64,000 nt of DNA from Plantibacter flavus. Lineage in GTDB: Bacteria; Actinomycetota; Actinomycetes; Actinomycetales; Microbacteriaceae. The DNA is taken from NCBI RefSeq assembly GCF_002024505.1, contig NZ_CP019402.1, positions 4,030,001 to 4,094,000 on the forward strand, given 5' to 3'. Below are positions 9,396 through 22,106 of this stretch, in pieces. The stretch's first letter is position 1, and the number at the start of each line of letters is the position of its first letter. Below the pieces are notes generated by a model. The model had not been told where the DNA came from. It worked only from the letters and a program-made list of their open reading frames with translations, and ran no database searches. The position numbers were made by a program, and so were the translations under genes.

Positions 9396-9507
9396 GAAGA
9401 AGCAGCCTGCGACCAGGAGGGCGATGGCCCGTTGCGTGCGGACGTCCAGCAGCGCCTCCTCGATGGATGTGGGAACCGTTCGATCCTTGCAGCTGTCGCC
9501 GACGACG

Positions 9508-9542
9508 CGAAAGGGCCGTCCGCGATGCGGACGGCCCTTTCG
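9508..9542 (-). terminator. Terminator of the rpmB-rpmG-rpsN operon
   Basis: A perfect 16-bp stem (9508-9523 with 9527-9542), loop GAT, with A/T-rich ends. It lies 49 bases after the rpsN stop and before the MFS gene on the same strand. Confidence 0.75.
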
Positions 9543-9590
9543 GTGTTGCGATGCTGTGTCAGCGGAATGTGAGCTCCGACTGAGCGGGTG

Positions 9591-9896
9591 TTACCAGCTC
9601 GACTTGCGGACGCCGGGCAGTTCGCCCTTGTGCGCCATGTCGCGGAAGCGAACGCGGCTGATGCCGAACTTCGAGAGGTTACCTCGCGGGCGACCGTCGA
9701 TCGCGTCGCGGTTACGAAGGCGAACCGGCGAAGCGTTGCGAGGAAGCTTCTGGAGGCCGAGGCGAGCTGCTTCACGCGACTCGTCGGTCCCGGCGGGGTC
9801 GACGAGGGCCTTCTTCAGCTCGGCGCGCTTCGTGGCGTAGCGGTCGACGATAACCTTGCGCTGCTCGTTACGGGCGATCTTGCTCTTCTTAGCCAT
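9591..9896 (-). CDS. rpsN: 30S ribosomal protein S14 (zinc-free long form)
   Basis: A 101-residue S14 of the small ribosomal subunit head. It starts [14 protein letters not shown] and ends with the conserved GVRKSSW. It contains no cysteine, so it is the long C-minus form that needs no zinc, unlike the 61-residue C-plus form with two CxxC pairs. It is the last gene of the rpmB-rpmG-rpsN operon, two bases after the rpmG stop. Actinobacterial paralogues of this type are often controlled by Zur; I see no Zur box upstream of this operon. Confidence 0.96.
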   Translation of the reverse strand: MAKKSKIARNEQRKVIVDRYATKRAELKKALVDPAGTDESREAARLGLQKLPRNASPVRLRNRDAIDGRPRGNLSKFGISRVRFRDMAHKGELPGVRKSSW

Positions 9897-9898
9897 GT

Positions 9899-10066
9899 TT
9901 AGCGCTCCTCTCGGAATTCAACGTGCTTGCGCACTACGGGGTCGTACTTCTTGAGCACGAGACGGTCTGGGTTGTTGCGACGGTTCTTCTTGGTCACGTA
10001 CGTGTAACCGGTACCAGCCGTCGAACGGAGCTTGATGATTGGACGGACGTCCTGCTGCTTAGCCAT
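9899..10066 (-). CDS. rpmG: 50S ribosomal protein L33 (zinc-free form)
   Basis: A 55-residue protein, [20 protein letters not shown] followed by [23 protein letters not shown], clearly L33. It lacks the CxxC pairs of zinc-binding L33, so it is the C-minus type. The ATG shares its A with the TAA of rpmB (TAATG), and the TAA is two bases before rpsN. The three genes are therefore translationally coupled. Confidence 0.96.
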   Translation of the reverse strand: MAKQQDVRPIIKLRSTAGTGYTYVTKKNRRNNPDRLVLKKYDPVVRKHVEFREER

Positions 10067-10302
10067 TAGATCTTCACCCCACGAGCGAGAATGTCCTTGA
10101 CGACGGATTCGATGCCACGGGCGTCGATCACCTTGATGCCCTTGGCGGACACCTTGAGGGTGACGTTACGACGCAGCGAGGGCACGTAGTAGGTCTTCTT
10201 CTGCACGTTCGGGTCGAAGCGGCGCTTCGTGCGACGGTGCGAGTGCGAGATGTTGTGACCGAAGCCGGGAACGGCTCCTGTCACCTGGCACACTGCTGCC
10301 AT
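10066..10302 (-). CDS. rpmB: 50S ribosomal protein L28 (long form)
   Basis: A 78-residue L28 with the family start [20 protein letters not shown] and the conserved [10 protein letters not shown] and [14 protein letters not shown] segments. It has a single cysteine (C5) and so cannot form the zinc ribbon of C-plus L28. A good ribosome site (AAGGAG) is 8 bases before ATG. It is first in the rpmB-rpmG-rpsN operon. Confidence 0.96.
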   Translation of the reverse strand: MAAVCQVTGAVPGFGHNISHSHRRTKRRFDPNVQKKTYYVPSLRRNVTLKVSAKGIKVIDARGIESVVKDILARGVKI

Positions 10303-10436
10303 AGTAGTTTCTCCTTCATTACCGCAGGGCGACTGCCCTGCCCAAGATCTCTTGTCGGCGTGCGCGATCCCGGTCTGCGTGAGCGGTGGGGGATCGTGGA
10401 CACGATGTGGACATGGAGCGTCCACACCAAGGGTCA

Positions 10437-10465
10437 AGCGTACGCTGTGACCAGGCGTTTCGCAA
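10437..10465 (-). promoter_or_regulatory. Candidate promoter of the rpmB operon
   Basis: On the minus strand, TTGCGA (10465-10460) and TACGCT (10442-10437) are separated by 17 bases, fitting an actinobacterial sigma-70 promoter. Between it and rpmB lie two overlapping palindromes, ATCGTG-GA-CACGAT (10393-10406) and TGTGGAC-N7-GTCCACA (10406-10426). They could be operators or transcript structures. Confidence 0.4.
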
Positions 10466-10493
10466 ATTCGTGTTTCTCGTACTGAACGCGCTG

Positions 10494-10521
10494 TGCGTGT
10501 TAACGCGCTGCGTGTTAACGC
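10494..10521. repeat. Two tandem copies of TGCGTGTTAACGC
   Basis: Identical 13-base units at 10494-10506 and 10509-10521, period 15, each centred on GTTAAC. They sit between the rRNA terminator and the rpmB promoter. Function unknown. Confidence 0.7.
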
Positions 10522-10522
10522 A

Positions 10523-10555
10523 AAATGGCCACCCAAGAACCTTGGGTGGCCATTT
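10523..10555 (-). terminator. Rho-independent terminator of the rRNA operon
   Basis: A perfect 15-bp stem (10523-10537 with 10541-10555) is followed on the minus strand by a TTTTG tract. It lies about 10 bases after the 5S rRNA. Confidence 0.9.
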
Positions 10556-10565
10556 CAACGAAGAA

Positions 10566-10684
10566 GTCCGGCGGTGTCCTACTCTCCCACAGGGTCCCCC
10601 CTGCAGTACCATCGGCGCAAAGAGTCTTAGCTTCCGGGTTCGGAATGTGACCGGGCGTTTCCCTCTCGCTATGGCCGCCGAAAC
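10566..10684 (-). rRNA. rrf: 5S ribosomal RNA
   Basis: About 119 bases beginning GTTTCGGCGGCCATAGCG on the minus strand and ending with the complementary CGCCGGAC. It contains the conserved CCCGGTCACATTCCGAACCC core. It is the last gene of the rRNA operon. Ends are accurate to a few bases. Confidence 0.95.
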
Positions 10685-10760
10685 ACTATTGATGTATCAA
10701 AGTGAACAAGCAAACCAACACGCTGTGCGAACACAGTGGTGTTGTTTGCGGGTTCTCGAC

Positions 10761-10798
10761 CGTACATCGAGAACCACTCAGTGGACGCGTAGCATCTT
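10761..10798 (-). other. 3-prime arm of the pre-23S processing stem
   Basis: This segment of the 23S-5S spacer is largely complementary to 14055-14091 in the 16S-23S spacer. In the transcript the two would form a long stem enclosing 23S rRNA, the expected RNase III processing substrate. Confidence 0.7.
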
Positions 10799-10817
10799 CG
10801 TATTCAAACAAAGAAAG

Positions 10818-15906
<5,089 letters not shown>

Positions 15907-16188
15907 TGTTGAATTGCACGATCCGAAGACCGGCACATTTCGCGCACCATGCCACCGGAATAGGTGAACACGATGCAAGTTTGAAACTGACAGAACAAAT
16001 CATTACTGACTTGCTTTGTTTTGTTTAAATGTTTTCCAAAGGAATCTCTTACAACATCAACCAACCGAAAAGGAAGGCATCAATTGCACGAGGTTTTTGG
16101 CATTTGACATTGTGCACGCTGTTGAGTTCTCAAGGATCGGATGCTCCTGCCTTTGGCCATCACGACCGCCCTGCAGGGCAACTTCTCT
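15907..16188 (-). other. rRNA operon leader
   Basis: Transcribed leader between the promoter and 16S. It contains the CTTGAGAACTCAACAGCG box (within 16114-16137) that is well conserved in actinobacterial rRNA leaders. No coding signal is credible here. Confidence 0.7.
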
Positions 16189-16216
16189 ATCTTACATCTT
16201 CCCGGCTTGTTGTCAA
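16189..16216 (-). promoter_or_regulatory. rRNA operon promoter
   Basis: On the minus strand a perfect -35 TTGACA (16216-16211), a 16-base spacer and a -10 TAAGAT (16194-16189). It lies about 280 bases upstream of 16S, as expected for a strong rRNA promoter. Confidence 0.8.
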
Positions 16217-16440
16217 CTCGGCGTTTCAGCCGCTCTGCGAACAGAGTCATGCTGAGCACGAGTGACACCAGGAGGAAGTCATCCAACCGAGACTTGAAGC
16301 GGTAACATCGAAATGTTCTCGCTTTTGGCTGGGGATTGTCCCCGCTTGAGGCCGAGAAGCTCTTCCGCTTCCCGCACCTTTGGGGTGACGAGTGATTACT
16401 CTACGTGTGTCTCGGGATCGTGGCAAATTCCGCTTGCATC

Positions 16441-16457
16441 CCGGGCGTGTCGCCCGG
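16441..16457 (-). terminator. Short GC-rich hairpin after the propeller-like gene
   Basis: Seven-base perfect arms (16441-16447 and 16451-16457), loop TGT, lie 48 bases after the stop at 16505 and before the rRNA promoter. There is no U-tract. The remaining sequence 16217-16504 shows nothing else I can support. Confidence 0.35.
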
Positions 16458-16504
16458 AAACACGAGGTTTTCGCCGAGGCGGCCGCGAACGGCGCGGGGC
16501 GGGG

Positions 16505-17971
16505 TCACTGCGCGACACCGGTGCCGGCACACCAGGACAGGTCGAAGCCGGCCTGCGTCCCGACCACCTTGCCGGTGCGGGCGTCGACCACCTCGATCTC
16601 GGGACCGTTCGGCATCGGGGCGTTGGCGTACCCGTCGAATCCGGCCTTCGCGAAGTCGGGGACGACGACGACCGCGACGTACTCCGCGTTCGGGCTCGCG
16701 CACAGCGACCAGATGACGGCACCCGCGTCGGGTCGATAGAGCTCGGCGGTCGCGCCGTCCTTGATCGCCAGTACCCGCTGCTCCGTGGTTCCGGCGGCAC
16801 GGTCGTAGTCGGCGTAGATCCTGGCCGACAGGGACTCGGACAGTGCGACGAGTTGTCCGGGGATCTCGGTGGGTGCCACCGAGGGCAGGACGAACGGTTC
16901 GCTCTTCCCCGTCGCGAGATCGAGCACGACAACACCGTCGACCTGCTCGATGACGACCTTGGTGGTGCCCGGGATGTAGCTCGAGATGAGTGAGGCCCGG
17001 CCGAGCAGCACCGGATCGGTCATCGCAGCAGGATCGAGCAGCTCGAGCGAGTTGTCCACCGTGCGGACGAGCATCGAGGAGGTCCGGGGCACGAACGACC
17101 ACTCCGCCGCCTGGACCGCAGCCCCGTCGATCCCGCCGACCCGGGCGGCCTCCGTGGGTTTCCCCTGCCGCAGCTCGAACGAGTACAGCGTGAGGTTGTC
17201 GCCCCCATCGCGGCCGAACGACTGTTCGGTGAACAGGAACCCCACCCGACTCTGCGCCGGAGCGGTCTGCAATGAGGTGATCATCCCGCCCATCGGGAGG
17301 GCCACCTCCTGGGTACTCCCGTCGGTCGTGTCCACCACCACGATGCGACCGAGCCCGCTCGTCTCCTGCTCCACAACGATCAGGGAGTCGCCGATCGTCG
17401 CGAACTCCTGGATCTTCGCGGCTTCGTACGCGGTCTCGGGTTCACCACCGCCGATCGAGAGCCGCACGATCCGGTCGTCCGCCTTCGTCGCCGCCGAGCC
17501 GCCGTCCTCGACCGGACTCCTCACGAGCGAGAACCCCTCGACGGGCGGCGTCGAGAACGACGTCGTGAGCGTGGCAGCCGGGCCGCCACCCGGCGCGGTG
17601 ACCCCGTCGACCGTGATCCGGTAGTCCGTCGCATAGGCGAGCGGCTCGGGGAACACCAGCGTGATGCCGCCGGCCCCGGTACTGACGTCGAAGTCGGCTG
17701 CCGGCTCGATCCGCACCCGGTCCGACCCGAGATCGGCGATCGGTTGGTTCACCGCCAGGACCACACGCTGGCCCCAGGACTCCACGAGTCCGGTCGGGTC
17801 GACCACCGTGCGGACGAGCTTCGGCCCCTGGGTCAGACCGACGACGGCCGCACCGCCGCCGATGACGACGAGCGCGATCAGCACGATCGCGACCAGTCGG
17901 CCGAAACCGCTCCGGTCGCCGGCGGCCTGCGTCGATCGGCCTCGTGCAGCATCCCGGCGATCAGTAGTCAT
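16505..17971 (-). CDS. Membrane-anchored protein with Ig-like and beta-propeller-like domains, last gene of the zinc operon
   Basis: A 488-residue protein of unknown function. A basic N-terminus is followed by one membrane helix (VAIVLIALVVIGGGAAVVGL, about residues 25-45). Next comes an Ig-like segment with ITLVFPEPLAYATDYRITVD, then repeated strand-rich blades (SLIVVEQETS, VVVDTTDGS, SMLVRTVDNSLELLDP, GVVVLDLATGKSEPF). This suggests an exported beta-propeller. The ATG at 17971 overlaps the end of the TIGR03943 gene by 11 bases, so it belongs to the same transcript. Two cysteines near the C-terminus (SLCASPN, SWCAGTG) may form a disulfide. A role in metal handling is inferred only from position. 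Confidence 0.75.
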   Translation of the reverse strand: MTTDRRDAARGRSTQAAGDRSGFGRLVAIVLIALVVIGGGAAVVGLTQGPKLVRTVVDPTGLVESWGQRVVLAVNQPIADLGSDRVRIEPAADFDVSTGAGGITLVFPEPLAYATDYRITVDGVTAPGGGPAATLTTSFSTPPVEGFSLVRSPVEDGGSAATKADDRIVRLSIGGGEPETAYEAAKIQEFATIGDSLIVVEQETSGLGRIVVVDTTDGSTQEVALPMGGMITSLQTAPAQSRVGFLFTEQSFGRDGGDNLTLYSFELRQGKPTEAARVGGIDGAAVQAAEWSFVPRTSSMLVRTVDNSLELLDPAAMTDPVLLGRASLISSYIPGTTKVVIEQVDGVVVLDLATGKSEPFVLPSVAPTEIPGQLVALSESLSARIYADYDRAAGTTEQRVLAIKDGATAELYRPDAGAVIWSLCASPNAEYVAVVVVPDFAKAGFDGYANAPMPNGPEIEVVDARTGKVVGTQAGFDLSWCAGTGVAQ

Positions 17972-18773
17972 ACGGGTCCGCCGGCTCCTCGACCTTGTCG
18001 ACCTTCGCCGTCCCGACCACCAACGGCAGATGCGAGGCGTCGCTCGCGGTGAGCGCGCCCGAGACCTCGACCCAGTCGCCGGGCTTGAGCTGTTGCTCCC
18101 AACCGTCGAGCTGCACGGGCACACCGACCGGCTGGGCGTCCACGGCGCAGCAGTTCACGACGAACCGCGAGACGTAGAAGACGTCGGCCGCGTCCGGATC
18201 GGCGATCACGAAACCGACCCCGGAGAAAGCGCGCCCTTCGAGGTCGGCGGGCCGCGTCGTCTGGCGCAACAGTGTCGCCCAATCCTTGATGCCGAAGGTG
18301 CTGAAGTCCGGGTTCGAGGTCAGTACCGTCTGGGCGTCCTGCCCCTGGACCTCCCCCGCGAGCGTGCCGGAGTTCACCGCGCGCTGGTCGGCTGTCGCGA
18401 CCGAGAGCGTCGACGGCGGGAGCACCACCATCGCCCCGACGACCGCGAGACTGCCCACGACCGAGGCGAGCTGCAGCACCGTCCGCCCGCGACGCTTCGG
18501 CACCTCATCGACGTCCACATGGACGAGGACGCTGACGATGCCGAGCGCGACCGCGATGAGCGCCATGATGACGGTGAACACGAAGTAGCGCGGGTGGATG
18601 TAGAGCCCGAGGCGATCGGTCAGCGCGAGCCAGAGGATGCACACGGCGGCGGTGACGAGCAGGAGGACGCCCCACCACCGCTGCCGGAGTCGTTCGAGCA
18701 GGGGCACGCGACGATCGCCGACCGTCGACGTCTCGGCGTGCGCGTGTCGCTGGGTGGCGTTCTGATCAGGCAA
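17961..18773 (-). CDS. TIGR03943/DUF1980 family protein (YcgQ-like partner of the permease)
   Basis: A 270-residue protein. N-terminal membrane helices (WGVLLLVTAAVCILWLAL, VFTVIMALIAVALGIVSVLV, and one around residue 105) are followed by an exported domain. That domain contains the family motif VVNCCAVDAQPVGVPVQLDG near residue 210 and an OB-like end (KPGDWVEVSGALT). The paired cysteines are candidate metal ligands. The family is almost always next to a YraQ/DUF318 permease, as in Bacillus YcgR-YcgQ, and here overlaps it by 8 bases. Position downstream of zur suggests zinc-linked expression. The biochemical role is unknown. Confidence 0.85.
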   Translation of the reverse strand: MPDQNATQRHAHAETSTVGDRRVPLLERLRQRWWGVLLLVTAAVCILWLALTDRLGLYIHPRYFVFTVIMALIAVALGIVSVLVHVDVDEVPKRRGRTVLQLASVVGSLAVVGAMVVLPPSTLSVATADQRAVNSGTLAGEVQGQDAQTVLTSNPDFSTFGIKDWATLLRQTTRPADLEGRAFSGVGFVIADPDAADVFYVSRFVVNCCAVDAQPVGVPVQLDGWEQQLKPGDWVEVSGALTASDASHLPLVVGTAKVDKVEEPADPYDY

Positions 18774-19854
18774 GGGCGTTCACTCCGAATCCGAGGGCCG
18801 CCGAGAACAGCACGGCGACCGCGGTGATGATCACGAGGGTCCTGGTCGTGTAGGTGGTGCGCATGAGCGCGAGCATCTTGACGTCGACGACGGGGCCGAG
18901 GACGAGGAAGGCGACGATCGAACCGGGCATGAACGTCGATCCGAAGGACAGCACGAAGAAGGCGTCGACGTTCGAGCAGATCGAGACGATCACGGCGAGC
19001 GTCATCATCGCGAGCACCGACCAGACCGGGTTCGCGCCGAGGGTGACGAGCACCTCGCGTGGGACGAGGACCTGCACGGCGCCGGCCACGGCCGAACCGA
19101 TGAGCAGCGCCGGCATGATCGCGCGCGCTTCTGCGACGAACTGCTGCAGGCTGCGCTCCAGCTTCGAGTGCTCGTGCCCGTGCTGCTCGGTCACCTCGCA
19201 GCTGGCTTGGAAGGTCGGCGTGAGCAGCGAGCTGGGGTCGGGGTGCTTGCTGAAGAGCCACCCGATGAGGTTCGCGAGCAGGAACCCGCCGACGAGCCGG
19301 GCGACGAGGATCCCGCCATCCCAGCCGAAGGCCTGATGCGTCGTGACGATGACGATGGGGTTGAGGATCGGCGCCGCGAGCAGGAAGGTGATCGACTCCG
19401 GCACCGTGAACCCGCGCACGATGAGGCCGCGGGCGAGCGGAACGTTGCCGCACTCGCAGACCGGCAGGAACATGCCGAGCAGCGAGATGCAGGCTCGGCG
19501 GAGGATCGGCTGCGTCGGCAACCACCGCTCGAGCCAGCCGTCGGGGAGCCAGATCTGCACGAGGATCGACAGCACGATGCCGAGCACCACGAACGGCAGC
19601 GACTCCACCACCACGCTGAGCGTCAGGGTCACGAAGTCGCGCACCGCGGTGGGCGGGGTGAGCACCTCACCGAGCGGCATGAGCGCCCGGAGCACGAAGA
19701 GCCCGACCACCACGAGCAGTGCGACACCGATCAGGAGCGGTGTCCGCAGGTTCCGTGGATCACGCCCTTCGGTGCGACCCCAGTGCTCCGCGCCGTCGTC
19801 GTCGGGCGCGGTCCAGTCGTCGTCGACCCCGAGGGTGCCGGTCGTCCTGCTCAC
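18766..19854 (-). CDS. Permease of the YraQ/DUF318 family
   Basis: A 362-residue polytopic membrane protein with the family signature FLPVCECGNVPLARGL (two cysteines in helix context) and repeated helix pairs such as LLAAPILNPIVIVTTHQAF and VLAMMTLAVIVSICSNVDAFF. The central His-rich cytosolic loop (TEQHGHEHSKLE) could bind metal. I chose the GTG at 19854, 7 bases after the zur stop, over ATGs inside zur because the upstream reading is low-complexity Arg/Ser shadow. It forms a pair with the TIGR03943 protein. Substrate unknown; zinc or another divalent metal is inferred from the operon. Confidence 0.85.
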   Translation of the reverse strand: MSRTTGTLGVDDDWTAPDDDGAEHWGRTEGRDPRNLRTPLLIGVALLVVVGLFVLRALMPLGEVLTPPTAVRDFVTLTLSVVVESLPFVVLGIVLSILVQIWLPDGWLERWLPTQPILRRACISLLGMFLPVCECGNVPLARGLIVRGFTVPESITFLLAAPILNPIVIVTTHQAFGWDGGILVARLVGGFLLANLIGWLFSKHPDPSSLLTPTFQASCEVTEQHGHEHSKLERSLQQFVAEARAIMPALLIGSAVAGAVQVLVPREVLVTLGANPVWSVLAMMTLAVIVSICSNVDAFFVLSFGSTFMPGSIVAFLVLGPVVDVKMLALMRTTYTTRTLVIITAVAVLFSAALGFGVNALA

Positions 19855-19861
19855 TCCGGCC

Positions 19862-20359
19862 TCACGCGCGCTGGGCCGCCGCCGAGCAGTTCTCGCAGAG
19901 CCCGAAGACGTCGACGACGTGCTTCGCCTCGGTGAACCCGTGCTGCGACGCGACCGACCGCGCCCAGGCCTCGACCTCGTCGGCCTCGATCTCGATGGTG
20001 AGACCACAGTTGCGGCAGATGAGGTGGTGATGGTGGGTGCCAGGCGTGCAGGCACGGTAGAGGTTCTCGCCCTCCGGCGACTGCAGGGAGTCCGCTTCGC
20101 CCTCGACCGCGAGGTCGGATAGGGCTCGATACACGGTCGCGAGCCCGATCGGCGAACCGGTGTCGCGGAGTTCGGCGTGCAGTCCCTGGGCGCTGACGAA
20201 TCCGTCGTTGCCGCCGAGGGCCTCGCGGACAGCTTCTCGCTGCCAGGTGTTGCGCTTCGCCACGGGTGCTCCTGCCTGTCGCTTCAAGGGTACCCGGGAA
20301 CCGCTCGGAGGACGCTCCGAAGCAGCTCCACGCGGACGCGGCGCACGGTCCACGGTCAT
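19862..20359 (-). CDS. zur: Fur-family regulator, probably Zur (zinc uptake repressor)
   Basis: A 165-residue Fur-type repressor. The winged helix includes SPIGLATVYRALSDLAVEGE. The HHHHLICRNCGLTIEIEADE segment and a second pair, FGLCENC, give the structural zinc site and His-rich regulatory site. The start is set by an ATGA overlap with the znuB stop, which gives an N-terminal extension of about 30 residues rich in Arg and Pro. A shorter start at GTG (VAKRNTWQR) is possible. With zinc bound it would repress the operon through the box at 23124-23138. The assignment as Zur, not Fur, rests on the neighbours. Confidence 0.88.
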   Translation of the reverse strand: MTVDRAPRPRGAASERPPSGSRVPLKRQAGAPVAKRNTWQREAVREALGGNDGFVSAQGLHAELRDTGSPIGLATVYRALSDLAVEGEADSLQSPEGENLYRACTPGTHHHHLICRNCGLTIEIEADEVEAWARSVASQHGFTEAKHVVDVFGLCENCSAAAQRA

Positions 20360-21255
20360 CGCGCGACCTGGGCGTGCCGCGTCTCGCCGACAGGTGCCCG
20401 ACGACCGCGTCGCCCGGACGCGGTGCGCGGCCCGACGATGCGGCAGACGAGGTAGATGAGGAAGGAGATCGTCGTGATGTAGGGGCTGATCGGGAGCGAT
20501 CCACCGATGGCGAGCAGGATGCCGCCGACCGCCGAGACGAAGCCGAAGAGCATGCTCAGCACCGGGACGAGGACGGGCGACGACGACACCCGGAGCGCCG
20601 CGGCCGCGGGCGTCACGAGCAGTGCGAGGACGAGCAGCGCGCCGATGATCTGCACCGACACCGCGACCGTGAGCCCGAGCAGCACCATGAAGGCGAGCGA
20701 GACGAACCGACTCGGCACCCCGCGCGCCGCGGCGACGTCCGGATCGAGGCTGTCGAAGCTGAGGGGGCGCCAGAGGAGGAGGAGCGCGATCAGCACCACG
20801 ATGCTGATGACGATGAGCAGGCCGAGCTGCGGGTCGTCGACCGACACGATCTGCCCGGTGAGGAGCCCGAACTTGTTGGCACTCCGGCCCGGATAGAGCG
20901 CGAGGAAGAGGATGCCGAGGCCGAGGCCGAACGGCATGAGCACCCCGATGATCGAGTTGCGGTCGCGGGCCTTCGAACCGAGCAGGCCGATGAGGATCGC
21001 GGCGACGAGTGAGCCCGCGAGGGACCCGACGACGACGTTGGCCCCGAACAGCAGCGCGCCGGCAGCGCCGGCGAAGGAGAGCTCGCTGATCCCGTGCACC
21101 GCGAACGCCATGTCGCGCTGCATGACGAACACGCCGATGAGGCCGCCGACGATGCCCAGGACCGCGCCGGCGATGATCGAGTTCTGCACGAGTTCGAGCA
21201 GTGCGCCGTAGTCCTGGAAGTTGAACAGGCGTCCCCAGAGGTCGTCAGTACTCAT
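20356..21255 (-). CDS. znuB: Zinc/manganese-type ABC transporter permease (ZnuB-like)
   Basis: A 299-residue ABC-3 family permease with about eight membrane helices. It carries the conserved RDMAFAVHGISELSFAGAAG segment near residue 50, which contacts the ATPase. The stop of the ATPase and the ATG at 21255 overlap (ATGA), as do its own stop and the zur start. It forms the inner membrane channel for metal delivered by ZnuA. The C-terminal tail is basic. Confidence 0.93.
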   Translation of the reverse strand: MSTDDLWGRLFNFQDYGALLELVQNSIIAGAVLGIVGGLIGVFVMQRDMAFAVHGISELSFAGAAGALLFGANVVVGSLAGSLVAAILIGLLGSKARDRNSIIGVLMPFGLGLGILFLALYPGRSANKFGLLTGQIVSVDDPQLGLLIVISIVVLIALLLLWRPLSFDSLDPDVAAARGVPSRFVSLAFMVLLGLTVAVSVQIIGALLVLALLVTPAAAALRVSSSPVLVPVLSMLFGFVSAVGGILLAIGGSLPISPYITTISFLIYLVCRIVGPRTASGRRGRRAPVGETRHAQVAR

Positions 21256-22106
21256 GCGCCGACCCCCACCGCACCGGTGTGCGGATCGTCGTGGTGATGG
21301 TGGTGGGTCTCGCTGTCGGGGATGCCGACCACGACGACCCGGCCATGGCTGCGGAGTACGTCGACGGGCGTGCCGTAGAGCTCAGACAGCACCTCGCTGC
21401 GGAGCACCTCGTCGGGGGTGCCCTCCCGGAATCGGCCGCCCGCGAGGTACAGGATGCGGTCGACCATGGGGAGCACCGGGTTCACGTCGTGGGTGACGAA
21501 GACCACCGCGGTGTCGTGCTCGCGCCGACGACGGTCGATGAGCTCGCTGACCCCGCGCTGATGCTGGAGGTCGAGGCTGAGCAGTGGTTCGTCGCAGAGG
21601 AGGAGGATCGGGTCGTCCGCGAGCGCCTGGGCGACGCGCAGCCGCTGCTGCTCACCGCCGGACAGGGTGCCCACGGCGCCGTCGGCGTATGCGGTCGCGC
21701 CGACGGAGGCGATCAGCTCGTCGACCCGACGCTTCGTCGCCGCGGTGCGGATGGGGAGTCCGAAGCGGTGGCCGTCGACGCCGAGGGCGACGAGATCGCG
21801 ACCGCGCATCGGCGTGCCGGCGGGGATGAGCTTCTGCTGCGGGATGTAGCCGATGCGGCGGTCACCCCGGTGCACCGGGCCTCCGGCGACCCTGATGGTC
21901 CCGCGGTCGAGCTGCTGCTGCCCGAGGATGGTGCGCAGCAGACTCGTCTTGCCGGAGCCGTTCGGGCCGAGCACCGCGAGGAACTCCCCCGGGCGCACAG
22001 AGAGGTCGAGACCGTCCCAGAGCGTGCGTCCGCCGAAACCGAGCTCGGCCCCGGCGAGCGCGAGGACGTCGACGGGGCCTGAGTCGTCGGTCGGACCGCT
22101 GGTCAT
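21252..22106 (-). CDS. znuC: Zinc ABC transporter ATP-binding protein (ZnuC-like)
   Basis: A 284-residue ABC ATPase. Walker A GPNGSGKTS is near residue 45, a Q-loop is in IGYIPQQKL, the signature LSGGEQQRL is near residue 150, and Walker B ILLLCDEPLLSLD and the switch His in VFVTHDVNP follow. The C-terminus is His-rich (SETHHHHHDD), a common feature of zinc ATPases. The start at 22106 was chosen for its 4-base overlap with the znuA stop. It energises uptake with ZnuB. Confidence 0.93.
   Translation of the reverse strand: MTSGPTDDSGPVDVLALAGAELGFGGRTLWDGLDLSVRPGEFLAVLGPNGSGKTSLLRTILGQQQLDRGTIRVAGGPVHRGDRRIGYIPQQKLIPAGTPMRGRDLVALGVDGHRFGLPIRTAATKRRVDELIASVGATAYADGAVGTLSGGEQQRLRVAQALADDPILLLCDEPLLSLDLQHQRGVSELIDRRRREHDTAVVFVTHDVNPVLPMVDRILYLAGGRFREGTPDEVLRSEVLSELYGTPVDVLRSHGRVVVVGIPDSETHHHHHDDPHTGAVGVGA

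Noticed and set aside
10303..10436. Zur box upstream of rpmB
   Set aside because: Scanned for TGA-N9-TCA with AT-rich centre; only GC-rich palindromes were found.
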